Positions 24,565 to 35,900 of a stretch of DNA of 64,000 nucleotides are shown piece by piece. The stretch comes from Thunnus maccoyii. Taxonomy: Eukaryota > Chordata > Actinopteri > Scombriformes > Scombridae. Both the position numbers and the translations under genes were made by a program. Position 1 is the stretch's first letter, and every line of letters starts with the position of its first letter. The stretch is from positions 18,376,651 through 18,440,650 of the forward strand of contig NC_056548.1 of the NCBI RefSeq assembly GCF_910596095.1, given 5' to 3'. The notes under the pieces were generated by a model. That model saw only the letters and a list, made by a program, of their open reading frames with translations, searched no databases and was not told the DNA's origin.

Positions 24565-25876
24565 TTTAATCAAAATGCTCATATGGTATGTACAGAGTAA
24601 ACTTAACTTAAAACTTTACATATATTAAAATTCCATCTTCACAAAAACAAAAAAACAAAATCCGTCCCACAGTCCAAAAGTAAATTCAATGGACAGTCAA
24701 ACAAAGTGAACACTGACATTACACCAAGCTATACATTTACTCATTTTTTTGTGTCGAATCTTCCCAACAACTTTTACAGTGTCACATATAATGTGCCTGC
24801 AGTAGACTTTAAACAGAAGCGGAAAAGTGAAAAGACCTACTTTATAAAGTTTCCAAGAGCTGTGGAAGCATCAAAAGAAGCCATGGCTGATCAACAGCGT
24901 TCTGGACCACAAATAAAATAAATAGTTTCCCATTTAAAACAGGAATTTCTGAACAGCCTGAATAAATTAAGATAATATTTTCTGGTGTACAGGTGATGTG
25001 TCTGACAAAGCCACACATATTATCACTAAGCAGTGGAGGCATTTAACTGACATTCATTTTTAAAATTCCTTATTTTAAATAGTATAGATACCTGTGCATA
25101 GAAGTGGAAAGCTAAGGCCATCAGGGGGCAGGAATATGAGTGTGCAGAAAATACATTTGGAGATGCAGCTCTTTGAAGGGAAGAAATTTCTTGAATGCAG
25201 GCCTGAAACAATAGAGTCACTTCAAATGTTTGCCCTCAATCAAATGAAAAACGCAGCAGAGTGAACAAGCGGCCTTATTCTGTACAGTTACATGTGGAAC
25301 AGGAGTTGTGATTAATAACAACTTAAATTATGATTTGACTCATAATGACAAAATTCTTAAAAGATGATATTGTAAGAACAATCTAGCTTACTTGGCCTTC
25401 ATGCATCTTTGCTGATGTGTGATGTGATATGTGCTTAAAGAAAAGAAACAGTAAACAAGACACTGATGATATTATTAGCCCCCAAAATAAGTTTGCAGCT
25501 TTGCCTGTTTGACTGAAATACATCAGTCATTTTTTTCAACAACCTTTATGACACATTCCTTCAGAAGTGTCTGTTCCTTTCTCTTTTTGTTCGGTGTTTT
25601 CAAACTGAGCTTCAGACATTAGACATACATACAGAGTGTAGGAATTCCTATAAAAAAAAATGTAAGCATGTATGTACATGTGAATTCCCTCTCTGTTCTC
25701 CTTTGGGATGGTCAGAGGAATTACTCAGAGTGACCCACAGCTTCACTCGGTGCCTCTTTAGTTGGGCCTGTGTGTGTTGACAGCTGTGTTGACGAACTCT
25801 CAAGAGGCATCCCTCACCAGCACAGGTCAGCAGCAGCGCTGGTTGTCTCGGGTAAGTTCAAAGGCTGCAGCATGTT
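24565..25876 (-). other. Probable susd6 3' UTR
   Basis: From the susd6 stop (25877-25879) down to ATTAAA on the minus strand at plus 24565-24570. No other gene signal. The overlap or gap with the slc10a1 transcript end cannot be fixed from sequence. Confidence 0.5.
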
Positions 25877-28800
25877 TCAGGCTTCCTTCAGTAACGGCAT
25901 ATCTGTAGAAAACAAAAGTGAGCAATTAGAACAATTTTGGGACATTAAACAAGTCATGTATGAAATGTGTATGAAGAAGGCTTTACCATCAGAGTAGTCC
26001 ATCTCTGAGTCCATCAGAGTCAGGCTGTGTTGGTCGCTGCCTGCAGACGGCCTTCTTTGTGAGGATGGAAGAGCTGCAGCACCTGCATGCTCCAGAGCCC
26101 AGGTAGAGGATGAGGGTGTGGGTGATGAGGAGGATGAAGACTGTGATACAGGGTGGACCACAGCCATCTCCGAATGTTGCTGTTTGAGGGAAGAAGGCCG
26201 AGAGGGGCCAGCCTCTGGCGCTGTGGCGTGCTGACCCTCAGACAGCACTATCTGGACACGAGACTCAGAGCCGAGAGATGAGGCCTGGACACCACTACCA
26301 CTCACAGCCTCCTCATACGAGGGCAGAGTCACCTGGACCCCTTCCACCATGATTGACACAGGCTGGCCGGACACCCCCTGATCACGTCTGAGTGTGGAGG
26401 ACCAGAGGATTGTTAGAAATTTAAAGACTAGTTTCCTCAATGTACGTTCCCTATAGTATACTCTGCTTTCAATTACACACAGATGCTGTTAGTAAAAAAG
26501 GAAACATGATTATGAGTGCGGACTCACCGATGGAAGGACTTGAGTTTTGGCTGCAGAAGTACAAACAGCACCACCAGAAGCAGGATGAGGGCCACAGAAC
26601 TAGCCGTGGATGACACTATGGACAAGGCGGGCATCCCCAGTGGTAAAGTGGGATCGCTGTCTGTGAGACAGATAAACAGTCAACATGGTTATCTACACAG
26701 AACTCTATAAATCTATTCATCTACGTTTATTTTTGTAGTTTCTTCAAATGATTTAATGATTCAAATATCAGCTCAGATACATTTACCTTGCTCCATGAGG
26801 CAGCTGATCTGCATTAGGCTGTCCCACTCTCCATACTGACAGGTAAGGTATTTATAGTCTCCCTTCAGAATATAGCCTTCATCACAGAAATATTCAATCA
26901 CAGTGCCATGAGAAAGTCTTCGGCAGGGGGAGGGGTGGCATGTGTAGCCCCCGTTCTCTGGCTGATATGGAGGCTGGCATACTGTTCATGGAGAGAAAGG
27001 AAAACATAAATACATCGACTGCAGTGCTGTGTCCATAATGTGTCACTATGTTCTCCATGGCATATGCCATCAACATGTCTCTTACACAGTATCTCACTTT
27101 CTCTTTGTGCGTCTGTCGGAAAAACTTGTACCATCTGGGTAATACATTGGTCATACTATGTCTGTTTTCGTTATCACAGTTGCTGGCTGTCGATTTGAGA
27201 CACAAAATGTGTCTTTGACCTCCTATGGAGTCCATTTGTACGATCAGAGACTGAAGGCTGAGTCAGTAATGCAAACAGCTCGTTGAGGAGGTTTTTCTTT
27301 ACCGTCACTGCGTATGCAGCGAGGAGGTTCAGAGGACCAGTGTCCCAGTGTGGTGCAGGTGAGGATGCGGGGTCCATCTGGCAGGTAACCAGGGTCACAG
27401 CGGTACTCCAGTACTGTGCCCACAGGGAAAGAGTTGTTTTTGGTCCCCGTCAGATTACTTGAGACATGCTGCTCCATGAAGGGTCTCGTACAACCTTATA
27501 AAAGGGTCATTCAAAAAGCAACATTCAGAAATACAGTAAATAGCTGTAATTATGGTCTGTAACAATAAATATAAGATTTCTTTATATAGCACTTACATTT
27601 TACACTGCTCCACAGTGTAAAAAGGCATAACATTTAACACAGGTAAAATAGAGTTAAAATATCAAATAATTAAAATAACTTTTTGGGGAATTATTTTGTC
27701 CACTGGTGGATGTTTACAACCAGTTAACCTTGCGACAGATCTGAGTTTGATGACTGACCAACCTTGTATCACACAACTGATCTGCATGGGGCCGTCCCAC
27801 TGTCCATCCTGACAGGTCAGGTAATTATAGTCTCCCTTGAGAACGAAGCCCTTGTCACAGAAGAACTCAATCACAGTGCCATGGGAAAACATCCGACAGG
27901 GGGATGGATGGCAGGTGTAGCCCCCATTCTCTGGTTCAGAGAGGGGTAGACATGCTGATGGAGGAAAAAAAAACATATAAAGTACCTGCCCCACTTTAAA
28001 AGTGCTTTGTGCTGTTTTCTGTTAATAAGACACCAGCATTGGCTAAAAATTACATAGAATTAAAGTGCCAGATAATTAAAATATGACTGAAAGAAAAGAT
28101 GTTTTTACTTCTGAGAGAAGGAATTTAAATTAGGCTAGTGACCTTCATTACTTTACAGATTAGGAAAGTCAGAGGTGGACAGAATATCTTACCACCACTA
28201 CGTATGCAGCGAGGAGGTTCAGAGGACCAGCGTCCCAGCGTGGTGCAGGTGAGGATGCTGGGTCCGTCTGGCAGGTAACCAGGGTCACAGCTGTACTGCA
28301 ATACTGTACCCACAGGGAACAAGCCCCTGTTGGTTTCTGTGAGGTTTACCCAGCTGTTCTGGACCATGTATGGCCTCACGCATCCTGAGAAGAGAAGACC
28401 AAAGAAGAAGAAATTCTAAGAAACTGCTTTTCACTTGATTTAAGGCAACAAATATGTTATGCCTGGTTTGAGAGAAAAAAGTGCTTGTAGTGTTCATTTT
28501 CTGTTAAAGGTCTACTATGCAGAATTTGTCGGTTGGTGTTTGTAAACACACAGCATTCAAAGTTGACCCCTCATCCTGAGTGAGCGAGGGAGAGTGAGCG
28601 AGAGAGAGAGAGAATCAATTGAGCTAGAGAGTGAATGATGAGAGGCAAAAACAAAGCAGTGAATCAGATCAATAAAATGTTATTTTCTGATTGTTTCACG
28701 GTGGTTACGTTTTAAAGCCCAGATAAACACACCCACACCTCCTAACAACCCTGCGGGACGGTGCCGCATTGCCAGATTTTGATTGAATGCAGAGCTTCAT

Positions 28801-31800
28801 CCTGCTTGCTGTGGCCTCTCTGCTCTCTTTGTGTGCAGCTCAGCCCTGCCCTAAGTCAAGCAGACACACAGCTCTTTCTACATCCACGACACAGAAACAG
28901 AGAGCAGAGCGGAGCAGAGGAGAGAGATGGAGACAGCGATGTAACCTGTTCACTATGCTATGAGTCCCAACCTCAGAGCCTGCATGTTGTTACTGGCTGG
29001 GGGCTACACACCCACTGGCCAAAGGTTGATGCCCAGAACCGTCCTGAACACAGCAAAATAATAAGAAAATAAGAAAATACAGGCAGAGGGCAGAGTCTCT
29101 GCAGTTAATACACCGCACACACTTCTAGTGCGTCATAAATGATGATTGAGAGTGATTACTTCTGTATGAGTCTATACATTGTTTTTTAGGAAAATCCTGC
29201 ATAGTTTACCTTTAAGGCTGACGGAGAGTTATTCATTCAACACAAGGGTATTTTTGGATTATATTTATCTACCTTTATTTTAGTAATTAATTTAAGTTAT
29301 CTAATAACCTTTACCTTGCTCCATGAGGCAGCTGATCTGCATTAGGCTGTCCCACTCCCCATACTGACAGGTAAGGTATTTATAGTCTCCCTTCAGAATA
29401 TAGCCTTCATCACAAAAATATTCAACCACAGTGCCATGAGAAAGTCTTCGGCAGGGTGAAGGGTGGCAGGTGTAGCCCCCATTGTCTGGCTGATATGGAG
29501 GCTGGCATACTGTTCATGGAAAGAAAGGAAAAACAATAAATACATCAACTTCACTGCTGTGTCACTAATGTGTCACTATATTCTCTTTGTGTATCTGTCG
29601 TAAAAATGTGATTGGTTCCCATCCATTAAGTATGCTTCCATTTGGGTGGCACATTGGTCATACTACGACTGTTTTCATTATCACAGCTGCTGGATGTTGA
29701 TTTGAGAAAAAAAAATGTATTTTACCTCCTGTGAAGTCACTTTGTGTCATCAAATCAAATATGTTCCTGATTGCATTTACAGGAACAGTTGAGCTTGTTT
29801 ATGCTCAATCCAGATCAATATTATAAAGTAAACAAACTGTAGGTATTAAAAACATCAGTTGGAATAAAAATAAAAGTTACAATTTGAAAGTGAAATTGAT
29901 GTAAATGTTGACAAAAAAAAAATCAAAACTATAATATCCCTACTGTAAATACTATCTATTCATTCAGGTTACACTTTTGATGTCAAGAGGGTCTGTGTGG
30001 CTACAGGATGAGCTAGAAATGAGGAGGTTTGTCTTTACCGTCACTGCGTATGCAGCGAGGAGGTTCAGAGGACCAGTGTCCAAGTGCGGTGCAGGTGAGG
30101 ATGCTGGGTCCGTCTGTCAGGTAACCAGGGTCACAGTGGTACTCCAGTACTGTGCCCACGGGGAAATAGCTCATGTTGGTCTCTGACAGATTAGCTGAGC
30201 CATGCTGCACCATGAAGGGTCTTAAACAACCTTAAAAAAAGGGACAGCATAGACAGTTGTAATTACAGTCTTTAAGAATAAATAAGATAAGAAATAATAA
30301 AATTTGATATAGCACTTAAGCTGTAATCTTGATTGACTTCTTTGCAAATTGCTAAATTTAATTCAGGCTGACCACATGCCCTGTATTTTTTCAGGTTTAA
30401 TAGAATAAAAAGATAAACATATTACACAGGAAAAAAGAACTTCATGATTTGAATTATACTGGCATGCCCGTTACTAATCTGCATTCCAAATCAGCCATTT
30501 AGTAAAAAAAAAATACTCCCCATGGTAAATCTTGTTTCCGTTATGATGCATATAAATTAAACAGCTCAAACAACCATTTCTTACAGCCTTCATGCTAGGG
30601 TGGCCTTACACATGCAATATCATGTGTAAGGGGGACATTTTGGTGTGAGAGTGATGACAGAGGAAAGGTCAGTGGGTCACCACAATCAGTAGGGTTAATC
30701 TTTTCAACACTGTGAATTATGAACAACATATGTAGAGCAAAGTGCTGATGGGTGGACAGACCAACTGATGGCCAATATCCACTCTGCTTAATCAGATCAA
30801 TATCTGCACTAATACCAATCCAGCAGATCGCATGTGTGCATCCCTAGTCTTTCCTGTAGTACTGGAACTGTAAACAAGCAGTATTTTGTGAAAATACTGG
30901 TTCAACTGTAATACAAATCTAAACCACTATCTATTTAACCTAATGGGTCGCAAAACCAACATTTGTTCCAATTACATTTAAGTGTCAGAGGGGTGAATTA
31001 TTTTGTCCACAGTATGTTTTATCCAGAATAACATGGTTTATCTTTTTTCCCCCTTTTAGACCGTGCATGAATAATAGCCTCACTGATTCAAAATAACAAC
31101 GTACAAAAGTTCAAGATATTCCACAACTCTTCAGACAGCCTATTCAAACATAAATCTTAAAACAGCTGACCTCTTGTTTTAAATGTCTTCTGTATAATTC
31201 ATTAGGGGTCATAGGCTTACTAATGATATATCTGCTGGGATAATCTAATGTATTATGAAATCAGTGTTTATAGGCGGTGTGGTGGCGATTTCTCAGAAAT
31301 AAAAATCAAACTTAGGGTCAAAGGGCCACTGACCAGCATGCAAAGTTTCTGCATTTCTTATGGTTTATCTCTTGAAAAACAAGCAAGCAAAACAAAATAA
31401 CAAATAAATCATTGTTCCTGCTGCCTCCCCTGCACTGGTAAAAAAAAAACCATAGGCCCACCTCCCTATATAACCTCAGTTGCCTAATTTATTATTAGTA
31501 AAACAACAACCAAACTAAACAAACTAATAAATAGCTCCTACAGGCGGTTAATTAAGTTACTCTGTCAAGTAGAACTGGCTCAGTTTAACCAGAAACAATG
31601 TAAACATTGTACTTCATATAATCAAGCAAACACACTCACTGTCAGCATTCCCTGACAATCATCTGTTTGGTCTACAATACCAGTCAAAACTGTATGTCAT
31701 AACAAAGCTCATTTGATAATATTTCCTCAGCCAAGATAAACAAGGTTAATCCAATACAGTCACAACTCAAGCTTTGATATGGTATGACTGTGTGCAGAAA

Positions 31801-31933
31801 AATGCTGCCTCTTACCTGACCCTTGCCCAGTGGACAGTACTGTTAGTACCAGCAGCAAGAAGAAGAACCGTTTCGTGGCTGAGGTGTGGGCCCAACAGGC
31901 TTTTGATATTGACTCTATCATTCCATTGCACAT
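25877..31933 (-). CDS. susd6: Sushi domain-containing protein 6 with six sushi domains (10 coding exons)
   Basis: Type I membrane protein. Human SUSD6 (DRAGO) is p53-responsive and takes part with TMEM127 and WWP2 in MHC-I down-regulation. Coding exons (minus): 31933-31816 (MCNGMIES start plus signal peptide FFFLLLVLTVLSTG); sushi exons 30230-30039, 29509-29315, 28384-28193, 27954-27763, 27494-27303, 26981-26787; TM exon 26660-26528; tail 26387-25987; 25902-25877. The sum is 611 residues, about twice human, because the human protein has one sushi domain. Every sushi exon is phase 1-1 (192 or 195 nt), so any can be added or skipped without a frame change. The TM segment STASSVALILLLVVLFVLL and the tail RDQGVSG, LPSYEEAV, RVQIVLSEG and MPLLKEA match human SUSD6 closely and fix the identity. 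LPSYEEA is a PY-like motif that could bind a WW domain. Which sushi exons are used together in mRNA is unknown. Confidence 0.93.
26770..27600 (-). repeat. Sushi exon-pair duplication, copy 1 (CCP5-CCP6)
   Basis: Holds the B-type sushi exon (27494-27303; four Cys, GTVLEYRCDPGYLPDG) and the A-type exon (26981-26787; six Cys, GTVIEYFCDEGYILKG). It is near-identical to 29300-30315 in exons and in flanking intron, for example CATTGGTCATACTA and GTGTCACTAT, so the unit was copied with its introns. Confidence 0.85.
28504..29215. mobile_element. TIR element between sushi exons
   Basis: The left end TTAAAGGTCTACTATGCAG and the right end, whose reverse complement is TTAAAGGTAAACTATGCAGG, are inverted repeats of about 24 bp. 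The 712-bp interior has (GA)n and GC-rich parts but no transposase. The family is a common teleost non-autonomous element by its ends. The ORF at 28761-29072 lies inside it and is not a gene. Confidence 0.75.
29300..30315 (-). repeat. Sushi exon-pair duplication, copy 2 (CCP1-CCP2)
   Basis: Matches 26770-27600: B-type exon 30230-30039 and A-type exon 29509-29315. The A exons start with the same 12 residues except N to D, from CQPPYQPEN to CQPPYQPDN. The intron between is longer (about 530 bp versus 320 bp) through AT-rich insertion. The middle pair (28384-27763) is more diverged and therefore older or under different constraint. Confidence 0.85.
30316..31815 (-). other. susd6 intron 2 (after signal-peptide exon)
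   Basis: AT-rich intron with no further sushi exon seen between the signal-peptide exon and the first B-type exon. No recognised repeat; short A-runs only. Confidence 0.5.
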
Positions 31934-32532
31934 CTTCCCCTGCAGAGTCAACTCAACCTGTAAGGATCATACAATCATTTCATTACAGAGATATGAATAT
32001 TTGGTGATGAAAAAGCAATCCCTAACAGCCTTGACCACACGCTGACACCTGCCTGGTGCAGGTACTCTGCAGAGCTTGGACAGCTGCCAGAGAAAATGGG
32101 TGTGATTCTGGGACAGTGGTACGATGACAGGACTGAGAACACAACTAGGAGACGACGCAGTTAGGAAGCTAGCGTTAATTAGAAACTCCTCCCTACAGTT
32201 CTCACATACAGAATATAAGTTTTCTCTGGTTCTGAACGGTTCCGTCTCAGCGGCTACACATCTATTCCCATCGACTCCCTATTCGCTAAAATTGCTAGGT
32301 TTGATAACAAAAGATACACATAGAGATAGACCGGGTCTATTATGCTGACGATAACTGTGCTACCATCTACATGGCAGAACATGACAGAATATCCAACACA
32401 GTACAGCATAGCTGGTTTTCATTGTTAGGTTAGCTAACTTACGTAGCTTTTGACATAAACAATATTAGCCTTTTTTAGCTTGCTAACGCTAGCTTGACAT
32501 TAAAAAAGCGCTTGCTGGTTAACGTTACTTAC

Positions 32533-32938
32533 CACAGAAACACGGCCTCAAATCCTCCACCCTCGCTTTCTCACACTGTAGACATTTACCAACAATATCT
32601 CAGCTACACCGAAGACATTTAACGTTACTGTGGACACCACAAAAATATGATTTGACGAGCTGAGCGGTGCTAACTGCTACAGCTAACCGCTAACTGCATT
32701 GATTGAAGCATCAGCTGGGCTGCCTCGATTTCGTACCGTATCCATAGTAACAAATGCATATTTCCATAGTTACAACATCCGGGAGTCTTTGCGTCCATAG
32801 TTACCAAACATGGACGGAAAACGCTAGAAAGTTTGTGTTGACAAGTGTTCTTTACTTAGCTAATAGCTATTTAAGAACTGCAGGAGCTTTATTGTTGTTT
32901 TTCCTTGTTGAAATACAACTGAAGGATATCACACCACC
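32533..32938. promoter_or_regulatory. Shared divergent promoter of susd6 and fsip1 with three X-box-like repeats
   Basis: A donor-like GTTTCTGTG|GTAAGTAACG on the minus strand near 32532 marks the end of a probable susd6 non-coding exon 1. fsip1 starts its ORF at 32939 on the plus strand, so the genes are head to head within 0.4 kb. Three copies of TCCATAGTWAC lie at 32741-32751, 32763-32773 and 32794-32804. The first, in GTATCCATAGTAAC (32738-32751), fits the RFX X-box consensus GTNRCC-AT-RGYAAC at all but one position. Factor binding is inferred. Confidence 0.55.
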
Positions 32939-35900
32939 ATGGAGATTATCAGAGGTAGTTTAGAGGATATTTCCAGACCTGCATCGAGTGAGCAAACTGG
33001 TAGCCGTGTGTCGAGCGTGTCATTGCCTCATAGTGACAGACTTTGTCCTACAACTCCATTTTCCCTTGTGGTTTTGACCAACGATGCTGCTGATTTTCAG
33101 GTAATTAAGTAAAGAAGATACACTGTCAATACAGAACTCCTGGTGATTAACTTAAAAACTATTGAACTGAATTTCCAATAACCTTACAAAACAATTCCCT
33201 GTAGGGCCAAAGCAGCTCTGAAGAAACTATAATCAACTCCTCAACCTTTTGTCCTGACAAAGGTTAGTGTTCTGTATAATGTCCAGTGAAGTTCTCAGTT
33301 TTAAAAATGTATCATTATTCAGGATGGTCCAGTATTGATAAAGCTGCACTGTGTGAATATGTGTGCCTCTTTTAGGTCAGTGTGATGTTGAAATAACTGA
33401 CGAAGAGAAGGAAGATGCTAAACTACAGAGGGCCATTGAGGAAATGAGAAGACTTGATGAAATACTGTCTGCAAAGATCTGCAGAGAAAAAGAAGTCAGG
33501 CGTCAAAGGAAAGAACTTAAAGCAAAACTCTGGCAAGAGCTACTGGTAGACACAGAATTGTGTTCACTCTGTTTACATTACCCGTTTACTACACCAGTAC
33601 TTTTGACTAGCGTGATGATGCTATGCTGTTGAATTTTTCTACAGCAGAATAAGCCCGAAGGTCGCTCTGAATGTCCTCATGAAGCTGTGAACACAAGATT
33701 GTTTTTGGCTCTGGAAGCACCCACTGGTAAGTATGGGGAACAGTATACAGGTGTAGCACATGATGCAGTCACTGTGAGACATGTAAAATATGTTTTCTAC
33801 TTTAAAGGGCTTGAAGAGGAGGACGACTTTGTGCCAGTGTTTAAAACTCAGGTTTCTGACTGTGAGCAGGACAGAGACAGGCAACATGGGGGGCTAAGTA
33901 AGTTTGTAAAAATTAGAGCTGCATCGATTAGTTGATTGACAGAAAATTAATCTGCAACTATGTTGGTAGTTGATTAATCGTTTCAGTCATTTCTGAAGCA
34001 GAAGTACCAATCATTTTCTGGTTCCAGCTTCTCTCCCAGCTTCGATTTCCTGTTTTTCTTTGTCATATATGACAGTAAATGGAATATCTGAAAGTTTTGA
34101 ACTGTTTGTCAGATAAAACAAGCAAATGACAACAGCTAACTAAAATAATTGTTAGTTGCAGCCCTAATGAAAACAAAACATAAAATGCACCATGCATGTT
34201 TTAATCATGGCTGTTTAAATCTATGCTTTTGGTCGTATTGCCTGAATTGTGCACTTGATGGCGCCATGAGCCTAGGAAACTCACATCAGTAGTTTTTCCA
34301 CTCCTTTATGGACTGGTGCTGACTAGAGTGCACTAAGTCATTAAAGCTGTTTTCCAAATGTGAATGCATACCTACTGTACTACTTATATAAACAATTTCC
34401 TGATCAAAATCTTGTCTTTATATGATATGATCCACAAAGGAAAAGCATCTTAATTTATTTGCTACAAAACAGCAGACTTGGAGCTTTGAGGAATTCAGTG
34501 TGTTGCTCAGTTCAGAAACACTATCGTGGGAACTTAAACCTTTAAAATGCATAGTGAGTGGGAATGGTCTTTGCAGCCTCTATGCCACCCTGCAGGTCTA
34601 GCATTAGAATAGTCTCATTCTTTACAATTCAGCCCCTGTTTCAGGATTATTTTGGCTGCTAACTCTTTGATTATGTCAATCAAAAGATAAAAATATGAAC
34701 TTATAGTTAGAAAAATGATACTAACAGAAATGTTAATGATTTTATCAGAGTTAGCAAATCATCATTATTAGAGCTTTGGCTTACTTTTTCAATATTTACC
34801 TTCTGGAAACTAAAGTCTGGTATGCCTGACAGGTGAAAAGAGGCCAGACAGCACGATAGAATCATTTGAAGCAGGCCGTGAGGAGACAGGGGAAGAGCAA
34901 TTTGAAGGCAGCCGCTATGGAGCTTCCGAAGGCAAGAAAAAACAGAGGGACTTTGTCAAGAGAAACATTGAGGTATGTCAAAGTTCACGTTAGGCCAAAT
35001 GAACTTATGGGGTATATCGCATGACTTGGGGCGAAACTCTTGGCTGTTTGTTTTTTCTGCAAGGAAAAGATTTGTCTCGATAGTTCAAGAGACAGACACA
35101 TTTTAAGCCTACAAAGGCACTTCTGAAAAAGAATGGAAATGTGATGTGAATAATGATTTTCAATATCTTTTTTCCAAATGTTGTGTAATGAAATAGCTGG
35201 TAAGTGGTGAGGGTGGCCAAGTGCTTTTGACCCAGGCGGAGAAAGAGCGTCTGGCCGAGCTCCTCCAAGAAATAGACGAAGAGGAAGAGGACAGTGCCAG
35301 AGGCGCAGACAGTGAGGTAGGCTGACATGAAGCCTTAACAGGCAACACATGCTGTCGGTTGAGTCTCTCTTTTTCAAGTTCCTTAATACTTCCCCCTCGT
35401 GTCTAGAGGTCTTTTGGGGAGCAGCATCGCAGCAGATGATCCAATTCACTGTCTGCTATCAACATCAACATATCTTACGTGGTATATTTAATATTTTATA
35501 GAAGGCTAATATTGTTTCCAGTGTTCGGTCATTGCATTTGAATACAATCTTGTGCATTTATAAATTGTCTCTCTCATGCTTTTAGTCATTGGAATCTGTT
35601 TCATTATCTAACACAGCTGGCCTTTTGAATGACATTATTAAAAATGAAGAGGCCCAATAGCTCAGCCACACGTTGGCCTACAGAGCATAGCACATGGAGT
35701 AACACTGGTCAGATATTCATGTTTTGATGACTGCTTGGCAGTTGAGATAGCCTCTGGGCAGAAGATCCTGACTGCTCAAAGCAGTTCAGATTATGAACCA
35801 GATGCAGTTCACATGGAATGCCACATGTTATGGATTCATTTTATAATCAAATTTTCATAACAATTCCTTCTGTGTTCTGTGAAATTCAGAAGCCAGAATC

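Noticed and set aside
28761-29072. 103-codon ORF between sushi exons
   Set aside because: Lies within the TIR element 28504-29215 and shows no domain.
26787-30230. Repeated similar blocks that might be read as a CRISPR or satellite array
   Set aside because: They are spliced sushi exons with conserved phase and cysteines, with non-repeat introns between.
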